NCBI GenBank assembly: GCA_041795785.1
Contig: JBHBXR010000134.1
Span: 1-23,054 of the forward strand
From: CAJPST01 sp041795785
GTDB lineage: Bacteria > Pseudomonadota > Gammaproteobacteria > Enterobacterales > Pasteurellaceae
DNA length: 23,054 bases
Reading direction: 5' to 3'
Shown: positions 16,224-23,054 of the stretch, one piece after another
How the letters are laid out: the number at the start of each line of letters is the position of its first letter
How positions within the stretch are numbered: position 1 is the stretch's first letter
Notes under the pieces: model-generated
Told to the model about the DNA's origin: nothing
The model's database searches: none
The model's input: the letters and a program-made list of their open reading frames with translations, nothing else
Translations under genes and position numbers: made by a program

Positions 16224-16427
16224 ACTTTACATTTTATAATGGTTCCTCCGTCTGATTAGTCCTACAAATTGAGTGTAATTGATTTAATGGGTTATCCACT
16301 TGTTTTTATTGCAAAAAACCTGAATAACAAATTCTTTTTATTCGTTTTTTTGAAAATTAATATTTAGTGATTCCAACTGTATTTCATAGGAATCCTCTTT
16401 TTTTTTATATTGTTTATTTTACACACA

Positions 16428-16457
16428 TTGACAATAACCCACTATTTATATGACAAT
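16428..16457 (+). promoter_or_regulatory. Candidate adhesin promoter
   Basis: A perfect TTGACA (16428-16433) is preceded by an A/T-rich stretch with a T9 run (16398-16406), placed like an UP element. The best -10 is GACAAT (16452-16457) at 18 bases, or TATGAC at 15; both are poor, so confidence is limited. It would leave a leader of roughly 120 bases. Confidence 0.35.
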
Positions 16458-16568
16458 GCACTATTATTTAACTTTTTGTTTATTATCAGAATAAGCACAA
16501 AGAGCGTGGGGAGATTTGTTGTATGGCAGTACTTTTTGCGCTATTTGTATTTATATTTAACTATCATT

Positions 16569-16576
16569 AGGAAGGA
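16569..16576 (+). promoter_or_regulatory. Ribosome binding site of the adhesin gene
   Basis: AGGAAGGA, eight bases before the ATG at 16585. It is strong and fixes the start. Confidence 0.8.
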
Positions 16577-16584
16577 TTATTTAA

Positions 16585-19500
16585 ATGAATAAAATCTATC
16601 GAACTATATGGAATCATGCGACACAAAGTTTGGTTGTAGTTTCCGAATTGGCTAAATCAAATAGAAAATCATCTGTGAATGGCGGCGCTGAGGTTAATTC
16701 AGCATCTGTAGCAAGCAAAACGTTCACGTTTTCTGCATTAATGTCCGCTATTCTGCTTTCCATTACCGGCACACCTGTTTCTGCCGCGCCGGGAATTTAT
16801 ATTAATGACGGTAATGATGGCGGTTGTACGGCAACTTATGATCAAGGGCTTAATACCGGCTTTTTCTCTATTGAAGGTTCAAACCAAACAATAGCAGCAG
16901 CGATTACGGCAAATAAAAACATTACTCCGAATATTACTAATAGCGCTGCAAACGCTGCAACTCAGGCGGTAAACCCAAGTAGTTTTGGTCTGGCCTCTTC
17001 ATACAATCCTTGTCTTCCAACCGGAGCTGCTACACAAGCGCGTGATACGCAAACAAACCGCACCTTGTTCTATAATACTTGGCAAGGTAACGCCGGAAAT
17101 ACTACCACTCACAATGGTGCAAACAGCCTAACCCTTGGTGGTCGTTTAGATGTAAACAGCGGCATTATCGGTGTCGGTGATCGCGGAGTTAACGGTGTCG
17201 GAGCAACAAACAGCATTCGCATGGGAAGCGGCACTGCGTTATCTGACACAAATAAAGTTGAAAATGCAATCACAATCGGCGCAAGCACAAATCCTGATGC
17301 CGGCGCTTCGGGTAAACATTCAATTGCAATAGGGTCAAACGCCACCGCAACTGCACAGTCAGCAACCGCAGTGGGTGATAGTGCAAAAGCAACCGGACTT
17401 TATTCCACTGCTGTAGGCTATTCTGTAACCGCCGGTGGTACAAATTCAATTGCCATGGGTAAAAGTAATAATGTATCCGGTAATTACACAACAGTGATTG
17501 GTTCGGATAATGTTCCTATAGATGGTAAAGATCTTAACGGTAATGTAGCCGCCGGCAACGCCATTACAGCGCTTTACAGTTCAATCGTTGGTACGTCTAA
17601 CAAAATTGCCGTTTCTTCAGTAACAGGCACTACTCCGCCATCTGCCGGTGTATTAACAGATGTACAAGTATATGGTAACAGCAATACTATCAATCGTGGT
17701 CGTGCCCATGTCTTTGGCTCTGAAAATACTATTAATACTAATGCTACCGGAATGGAGTTAGAGTCGGTTCTTGCGATGGGTTCTCAAAATACGGTATCAG
17801 GTAATAACTCTTTGGCGGTGGGTCGTAAAAATATAGTATCCGGTGCATCTTCTGTTGTAATTGGTTCCAATTCCCAAGCAATGGGGCAAGACGGTATTGC
17901 TATTGGTAATGACGCTTATGCCAGTGATAGGGAAAACTCAGTAGCATTGGGTGGTTTAACTCATGCAGGACAGTTTGCTACTGCTTTAGGTGCTCGTACT
18001 AGTGTGACAGGCGACCAAGGTGCTGCAGTGGCAACCGGTGCTGTGGTTACAGGTTCACGTGCGGTAGCCGTGGGTTCATACTCATTTGCCGGCTCAGAAG
18101 ATAGTGTGGCGTTAGGACATAACTCTGCAGCAACAGGTTCACGTGCAGTAGCTATTGGTGCGGGTAGTGTAGTATCCGGTGCCCGCTCAGGTTCATGGGG
18201 TATTGCAACAGGTGGCGGACAACCTCAACTTAACACTACTGATCGCAGCTTTGTCGGTGGTGAGGACAGTTATGCCATCGGTAATAAAAACATCATTGGC
18301 AACACTTCTTCAGACAGCTTTGTGTTGGGTAATAACGTCAAACTTGGTGCGACAGCGGCAAATATCACCATTAAGAATGTGGCGACACGTAATAATGTTA
18401 CCAATGTTTCTAACCGTGAAAACACCGTTACTTATACGGACGCAACCCCAATTGCAGGAGCAGTTGCCTTAGGTAGTAATACGTCTGTTACCGTGAATAA
18501 CGGTGTAGCATTGGGTAAAGGCAGTGAAGCAAGCGTAGATAAAGAAATTAAAGGAACCAATCCTTTGAATGCAACTGTGGCAGATAACTCCACTTGGAAA
18601 GCCACTCATGCGGCTGTATCGGTAGGTAAAGGAACTACAATCACCCGCCAAATCACCAGTGTTGCTGCGGGTACGAATGACACTGATGCGGTAAACGTAG
18701 CACAATTAAAAGCCGCAACCACCCATTATTACAGCGTAAACGATAACGGCACGATAGGCGGAAACTACAACAACGACGGCGCAACCGCTAACGGCGCTTT
18801 AGCGGCGGGCGTCGGTGCCAGTGCAACAGCTTATCGCGCAGTTGCGGTAGGTTCAGAAGCCACTGCTTCTCAAATTGAAGCGGTAGCTATTGGTACGAAA
18901 GCAAATGCAAGCAATACAGGCACAGTGGCCATAGGTCAAGAAGCCAAAGCTGAAGGCATTTCGGCAGCGGCTATCGGCTTGAAAGCCGAAGCAAAAGGCA
19001 ATCAATCTTATGCTATGGGGGCAACCGCTAAAGCAACTGGAGCACAAACAGTTGCGATTGGCTATCAAACACAAGCACAGGCGGACTATGCAACAGCTAT
19101 TGGTAATGGAGCATCTACCGGTGCTGCTGCAATACACGCTACTGCGGTGGGCTCTTCTGCCGCTGCAAATGGCGCAAACAGTTTGGCATTAAGTTCAGGT
19201 ACCGCAAGCGGTGCCAGCTCAATGGCGATTGGACGCGCCAGCCAAGCCTATACAGGTAATGATGTTGCTATTGGTGCAGAGGCTAAGTCAGGCGTAAACG
19301 GTAGCGCAGCATCTAGTAATGCAATTGCTATTGGTCGTGGCGCGGAAGCAACCCAAGTGCAAGCAATCGCCATTGGTGATGGCGCTAAAGTAACCGTTTC
19401 TGGCGGTGTGGCATTGGGTGCGGCTAGCAATGCCACTATCGCAGGTGGTCAAACAGGTGCAGACCCATTATCTGCTAAAGATGCTACCGCTCCTGCTGGT

Positions 19501-22500
19501 GTATGGAAAGCCACTCATGCTGCTGTTTCTGTGGGTAATGGCACAACTCTTACACGTCAAATTACCAGTGTGGCCGCAGGTACAGCCGATACTGACGCAG
19601 TCAACGTGGCACAATTAAAAGCTGCCGGCTTTAAATTGGCAGCCAGCCATGTGGGTGGTGGCGTATCAACTACTGTAGCGGATGATAAAATCCAAAACGG
19701 TGAAACCGTGACGGTTGATGCGGGTAAAAACATTAAAGTCACCCACACGGCAAACAAGGTAAGTATTGCGACGAAAGACGAAGTGGAGTTTACACAAGTG
19801 ACTACCGGCAATACTGTAATGGGTACCAATGGTATTACTATCTCAAACGGTACAAACCCGGTTAGCTTAACTAATACCGGCTTAAATAATGGCGGTAACA
19901 AAATCACAAATGTGGCTGATGGCACAGTTGCGGCGAATAGTAAAGATGCAGTAAACGGCGGTCAATTGAATGAAGTGAAGACTACAGCCGAGAGCAAACT
20001 GGGACAATTTACGGTAGGCGCAGACGCGACAAAAGCGGGCATTACAGTGAATAATACTAATAATCGCTTTGATGTAGTTGGTCAAAATGCAATAACCACA
20101 GCGGTTGACGGTAACAAAATCACGGTTGATTTGACTCAAGCGATGAAAGATGACATCAACAAAGGCGTAGATGCAAAAAGTGCGGTCGATAAAGGCATTA
20201 ATTTTGGCGGCACGACAGGTGCTACCACAAAATATGCACTTGGCGACACTATTCGTGTTAAAGGTGATAGTAATATCAGCAGTACAACAGCAAATGATGG
20301 CGTTCAACTGAAATTAGCCGATACCGTGGCAATCGGTACAGCTAAGCCGGTTACGATTGATGGTACAGCAGGGACAATTACTGGTTTAACCAATACAAAG
20401 TGGACTCCTAACATCACCTCAGGTCGCGCTGCAACTGAAGATCAGTTAAAAGCTGCGATTGATGCGGTTAATACCTCAATCGGCGGTGTAAACAGCTATT
20501 CCGGCTGGAAACTGACAACATCCCAATCTGCCGGAACTGTCACAGGTAGTACACCGGAAGATATTAACCAAGCCGAAACCGTGACGATTGATGCCGGTAA
20601 AAACATTGCAATTACGCAGGCTACGAACAAAATTACTGTCGCAACGGTAGAAAATGCAGTGTTCACGAGTGTTAAAGCTGGTGACAGTACATTAACGACA
20701 GATGGTCTAGTCGTCACTAATGGTCCTAGCATCACGAAAACCAACGGTATCAATGCAGGTAATAAGCCAATTACCAATGTAGCAAGCGGTGGTACGACAG
20801 ATACTAATGCAGCCAATATCGGTGATGTGAAAAAAGCCGCAGCAGCAGCAAAAACTGAAGTTAAAGCAGGAACGAATGTAGCGAGCGTGGCAAAAACACA
20901 AGCTGCGGACGGTCATGACATTTATACGGTAAATGCAGACGGTGCGAGCGTATCGGCGGCGAGCGGTTCGGCGGTAGCAGTGACTAAGGGGGCGAAGAAT
21001 ACTTCAACTAACGTGACTGATTATGCGGTGGATTTGACTCAGGCGACGAAAGATAACATCAACAAAGGTGTAGCAGCGAAAACTGCGGTAGATACGCAGG
21101 GTCTAACCTTTACCGGTACGAGCGGCAGCACGGGTGTGAAAAAATTGGGTAGCAGCGTTGCTGTGACCGGTGATAGTAATATCACAACAGCGGCGACAAC
21201 AGCAGGCGTTCAAGTTAAATTAAATCCTAATTTGAATGTAACTTCCGTTACAACAGGTCCTGTGTCGCTAAGTGCGAGCGGTTTAAATAACGGCAATCAG
21301 AAAATTTCTAATGTTGCGGCAGGTACGGCAAATACCGACGCGGTTAACGTTAAACAATTGAATGACGCAGTTTCTAATATAAACAACAGCGCGGCTAACA
21401 GTGGTTGGAATTTACAAGGCAACGGCACCCAAAAAGACTTGGTGAAAAGCAACGATGTGGTAAATTTTGTTAACGGTACCGGAACGACAGCAACGGTTAC
21501 AACCGCTGCGGACGGTAAATCGTCAACAATCGCCTACTCTGTTAATACCACAACGTTGACAACCGGTACTGACGGTAAAGTCACTTCAGGTGCAACAGGT
21601 AACACCTTTGCAACAGCGACACAAGTTGCCGATGCAATCAATAAAGCAGGCTTTACTTTGACAGTAGCAGCAACCGGCACCGGTGAAATGGCAGGTAAAA
21701 CAAACGAGTTAATTAATTCCGGCGATACGATGACGATTGAGGCGGGTAATAACATTAAAGTAACTCAAGCCAACGGTAAAGTGACGGTCGCTACCAAAGA
21801 TAACGTTACTTTCAACAGTGTTACTGCTGGCGGTAATACTTTAAACAGCAATGGATTAAGCATTAGCGGCGGTCCTAGCGTAACTAAATCGGGTATTGAT
21901 GCGGGTAATAAAACTATTACTAATGTTGCAAACGGTGTCAATGATAGTGATGCGGTGAACGTAGCACAATTGAAAGCAGTTGAGAGTAAAGCTAAAAACT
22001 CCGTTCAAAGTGTAACATCCGTTGACCCTAACCTGACAGCTACCAGAGATGCGGCAGGTAATGTAACGCTTGATTTCTCCGATACGCCAACGTTCAATAA
22101 AACAACTGTAGGTTCAGTTGTTACTGACGGTACCACAAATAAAATCAGTGGGTTAGAAAAAGGTGACGTGAATGCAACCAGTAAAGACGCCATTAACGGC
22201 AGCCAGTTGTTTGCTCAAGGCGAAGGGGTTAAAAACATCATCGGCGGTACAACCACCTATGATCCGGCAACCGGTACTTACACCAACAATAATATCGGCG
22301 GTACGGGCGCAAGCAACATCAATGATGCGATTCAATCTGTACGTAATACGGCTGGTGCGGGCTGGAACCTGACTGCACAAGGTGCGAATAAAACTAACGT
22401 TGCACCGAATGCAACCGTTGATTTGAACAACACCGACGGCAATATCGTTATCAGCAAAACTACGGCAAATAACGATGTAACCTTTAACTTAGCCAATGAC

Positions 22501-23054
22501 TTGAATGTGAACACAGTGAAGGCAAACGCCTTTACGGCAGGTAACACCACAATCAATAACGGCGGTTTGACGATTGCCAATACGGATCCGGCAAAAGTGG
22601 TCAGCCTCAGCGGTAGTGGCTTGAATAATGGTGGCAATAAAGTGGTTAATGTTGCAGCCGGCACGGCGGATACCGATGCGGCGAATGTCGGTCAGTTAAA
22701 AGGCGCAACAACGGCATTGGGCGGTGGCGCTGGCATTAATGCCGACGGCACCTTTAAAGCGCCGACCTACACCACGACAACAACTAACGGTACGACATTG
22801 ACCGCGAATAACGTGGGCGATGCGCTAACCAACCTCAACAACGAAGTGGTGAAACCGTTAAGCTTTGCGGCGGATGTCGGTACTAATGTTGAACGTAAAC
22901 TGGGCAGCACGGTAAGTGTAAACGGTGACAGTAAAAACATCACCACCAGCACCACGGCGAATGGGGTGAAAGTGGCTCTTAATCACGTTATCAATGTAGG
23001 AGGGGTTCAAACTGATGCTCTTGCTCTCAACGGCGGTCCATTCTTAAATAAATA
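16585..23054 (+). CDS. Giant trimeric autotransporter adhesin (YadA/Hia/Hsf type), 3' end outside window
   Basis: The frame is unbroken from the ATG at 16585 to the last base: 2156 complete codons, read line by line without a stop. Residues 1-24 are an extended signal peptide region (MNKIYRTIWNHATQSLVVVSELAK), followed by a hydrophobic core and cleavage near residue 67 or 68 (PVSAA). Residues about 69-200 contain C81 and C143, the only cysteines seen. A first beta-roll head with 14-residue turns (SIAIGS, ATAVGD, STAVGY) runs to about 670 and ends in a neck (TDAVNVAQLK). A second head (YYSVNDNGTIGGNYNNDG) and neck end near 1013. The stalk has repeated GW/GF modules (Trp codons at 20506, 21406, 22363) and GIN-type GNKITNV blocks. 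The YadA membrane anchor has not appeared, so the gene should continue. The protein should form a homotrimeric surface fibre for adhesion or autoaggregation. Confidence 0.95.
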   Translation, partial: MNKIYRTIWNHATQSLVVVSELAKSNRKSSVNGGAEVNSASVASKTFTFSALMSAILLSITGTPVSAAPGIYINDGNDGGCTATYDQGLNTGFFSIEGSNQTIAAAITANKNITPNITNSAANAATQAVNPSSFGLASSYNPCLPTGAATQARDTQTNRTLFYNTWQGNAGNTTTHNGANSLTLGGRLDVNSGIIGVGDRGVNGVGATNSIRMGSGTALSDTNKVENAITIGASTNPDAGASGKHSIAIGSNATATAQSATAVGDSAKATGLYSTAVGYSVTAGGTNSIAMGKSNNVSGNYTTVIGSDNVPIDGKDLNGNVAAGNAITALYSSIVGTSNKIAVSSVTGTTPPSAGVLTDVQVYGNSNTINRGRAHVFGSENTINTNATGMELESVLAMGSQNTVSGNNSLAVGRKNIVSGASSVVIGSNSQAMGQDGIAIGNDAYASDRENSVALGGLTHAGQFATALGARTSVTGDQGAAVATGAVVTGSRAVAVGSYSFAGSEDSVALGHNSAATGSRAVAIGAGSVVSGARSGSWGIATGGGQPQLNTTDRSFVGGEDSYAIGNKNIIGNTSSDSFVLGNNVKLGATAANITIKNVATRNNVTNVSNRENTVTYTDATPIAGAVALGSNTSVTVNNGVALGKGSEASVDKEIKGTNPLNATVADNSTWKATHAAVSVGKGTTITRQITSVAAGTNDTDAVNVAQLKAATTHYYSVNDNGTIGGNYNNDGATANGALAAGVGASATAYRAVAVGSEATASQIEAVAIGTKANASNTGTVAIGQEAKAEGISAAAIGLKAEAKGNQSYAMGATAKATGAQTVAIGYQTQAQADYATAIGNGASTGAAAIHATAVGSSAAANGANSLALSSGTASGASSMAIGRASQAYTGNDVAIGAEAKSGVNGSAASSNAIAIGRGAEATQVQAIAIGDGAKVTVSGGVALGAASNATIAGGQTGADPLSAKDATAPAGVWKATHAAVSVGNGTTLTRQITSVAAGTADTDAVNVAQLKAAGFKLAASHVGGGVSTTVADDKIQNGETVTVDAGKNIKVTHTANKVSIATKDEVEFTQVTTGNTVMGTNGITISNGTNPVSLTNTGLNNGGNKITNVADGTVAANSKDAVNGGQLNEVKTTAESKLGQFTVGADATKAGITVNNTNNRFDVVGQNAITTAVDGNKITVDLTQAMKDDINKGVDAKSAVDKGINFGGTTGATTKYALGDTIRVKGDSNISSTTANDGVQLKLADTVAIGTAKPVTIDGTAGTITGLTNTKWTPNITSGRAATEDQLKAAIDAVNTSIGGVNSYSGWKLTTSQSAGTVTGSTPEDINQAETVTIDAGKNIAITQATNKITVATVENAVFTSVKAGDSTLTTDGLVVTNGPSITKTNGINAGNKPITNVASGGTTDTNAANIGDVKKAAAAAKTEVKAGTNVASVAKTQAADGHDIYTVNADGASVSAASGSAVAVTKGAKNTSTNVTDYAVDLTQATKDNINKGVAAKTAVDTQGLTFTGTSGSTGVKKLGSSVAVTGDSNITTAATTAGVQVKLNPNLNVTSVTTGPVSLSASGLNNGNQKISNVAAGTANTDAVNVKQLNDAVSNINNSAANSGWNLQGNGTQKDLVKSNDVVNFVNGTGTTATVTTAADGKSSTIAYSVNTTTLTTGTDGKVTSGATGNTFATATQVADAINKAGFTLTVAATGTGEMAGKTNELINSGDTMTIEAGNNIKVTQANGKVTVATKDNVTFNSVTAGGNTLNSNGLSISGGPSVTKSGIDAGNKTITNVANGVNDSDAVNVAQLKAVESKAKNSVQSVTSVDPNLTATRDAAGNVTLDFSDTPTFNKTTVGSVVTDGTTNKISGLEKGDVNATSKDAINGSQLFAQGEGVKNIIGGTTTYDPATGTYTNNNIGGTGASNINDAIQSVRNTAGAGWNLTAQGANKTNVAPNATVDLNNTDGNIVISKTTANNDVTFNLANDLNVNTVKANAFTAGNTTINNGGLTIANTDPAKVVSLSGSGLNNGGNKVVNVAAGTADTDAANVGQLKGATTALGGGAGINADGTFKAPTYTTTTTNGTTLTANNVGDALTNLNNEVVKPLSFAADVGTNVERKLGSTVSVNGDSKNITTSTTANGVKVALNHVINVGGVQTDALALNGGPFLNK
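18595..18714 (+). repeat. Neck repeat, copy 1
   Basis: Forty codons (WKATHAAVSVGKGTTITRQI onward, ending DAVNVAQLKA) closing the first beta-roll head. Its protein sequence matches copy 2 at 37 of 40 residues. Confidence 0.9.
19504..19623 (+). repeat. Neck repeat, copy 2
   Basis: Closes the second head, exactly 909 bases after copy 1. The differences are K/N, I/L and N/A. Twenty of the 37 identical residues use a different codon (hand count). Confidence 0.9.
20125..20316 (+). repeat. Stalk repeat, copy 1
   Basis: About 64 codons starting VDLTQAMKDDINKGVDAKSA and ending GVQLKL. It includes the adhesin's only exact uptake sequence (20178). Confidence 0.8.
20178..20186 (+). repeat. Only exact uptake signal sequence in the adhesin gene
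   Basis: Encodes KSAV in stalk repeat copy 1. The same place in copy 2 reads AACTGCGGT, one base different. Confidence 0.85.
21028..21222 (+). repeat. Stalk repeat, copy 2
   Basis: About 65 codons starting VDLTQATKDNINKGVAAKTA and ending GVQVKL, 903 bases after copy 1. A third, partial copy (KLGSTVSVNGDSKNITTS, then GVKVAL) lies at 22858-22980. Confidence 0.8.

Larger units (their letters stand above)
15640..16584. other. Long A+T-rich non-coding region upstream of the adhesin gene
   Basis: About 945 bases with no recognisable gene. A 60-codon frame at 16410-16592 overlaps the adhesin start and looks spurious. The region holds two short palindromes (16134-16150, 16209-16223), a nine-base T run (16398-16406), a perfect TTGACA (16428-16433) and no uptake sequence. 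Shorter inverted repeats occur at 15833-15848 and 15892-15922. I see no remnant of a transposase or of a decayed gene. Confidence 0.7.

Noticed and set aside
16292..16300. DnaA-box-like TTATCCACT
   Set aside because: It is a single near-match in A+T-rich DNA, with no cluster of boxes or origin-like repeats.
15640..16584. A decayed gene or insertion-sequence remnant in the long spacer
   Set aside because: I found no transposase-like frame, no terminal inverted repeats with target duplication and no recognisable peptide fragments.
16410..16592. 60-codon forward frame upstream of the adhesin
   Set aside because: It overlaps the adhesin ribosome binding site and start, has no ribosome binding site of its own, and has a composition typical of translated A+T-rich spacer.
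17230..18540. Short repeated units that might suggest a CRISPR array or tandem DNA repeats
   Set aside because: The periodicity is at the protein level (14-residue beta-roll turns) inside an open frame, and the DNA copies are not identical.
17109..22955. Many minus-strand frames of 60-140 codons opposite the adhesin
   Set aside because: They are shadows of the repetitive Ala/Gly/Thr/Asn-rich coding strand; the Cys/Ile-rich or Val/Pro/Leu-rich translations match no family.

Overview
The window looks like chromosomal DNA of a Pasteurellaceae bacterium (Haemophilus/Actinobacillus/Mannheimia/Basfia group). At least 15 exact copies of the Haemophilus-type DNA uptake signal sequence (AAGTGCGGT or its complement) are scattered through it. 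The housekeeping proteins are close to gamma-proteobacterial homologues, and the toxin-antitoxin pair resembles H. influenzae VapBC-2. I cannot name the species from sequence alone.

Layout, left to right. (1) sppA, whose first two bases lie just outside the window, runs rightward into a terminator shared with the convergent ttcA. (2) ttcA is divergent from a secreted YadE/PgaB-like polysaccharide deacetylase. (3) A clear promoter starts a five-gene co-directional run: mukF, an 82-residue four-cysteine protein, a YhcG/DUF1016 PD-(D/E)xK nuclease, mukE and mukB. The two middle genes interrupt the normally contiguous mukF-mukE-mukB condensin operon. The run ends in a terminator built from two inverted uptake sequences. 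(4) A vapB-vapC toxin-antitoxin operon follows, with a palindromic operator between its -35 and -10. (5) Next come a DMT-family membrane transporter and sbcB (exonuclease I), each followed by a hairpin terminator. (6) About 950 bases of A+T-rich non-coding DNA hold two palindromes and a candidate promoter. (7) The last 6.47 kb is one unbroken reading frame, at least 2156 codons, for a giant trimeric autotransporter adhesin. It has an extended signal peptide, an N-terminal part with the only two cysteines, two YadA-type beta-roll heads each closed by a neck, and a repetitive Trp-ring/GIN-type stalk. Its C-terminal membrane anchor is not in the window.

Functional themes: envelope proteolysis and surface polysaccharide modification (sppA, deacetylase), tRNA thiolation (ttcA), chromosome organisation (mukFEB), DNA processing (nuclease, sbcB), a toxin-antitoxin module and adhesion. 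The best candidates for something new are the nuclease pair embedded in the condensin operon, and the adhesin with its unusual N-terminus, duplicated head/neck units and long regulatory region. All calls rest on reading motifs and recalled family sequences; no database search was run.
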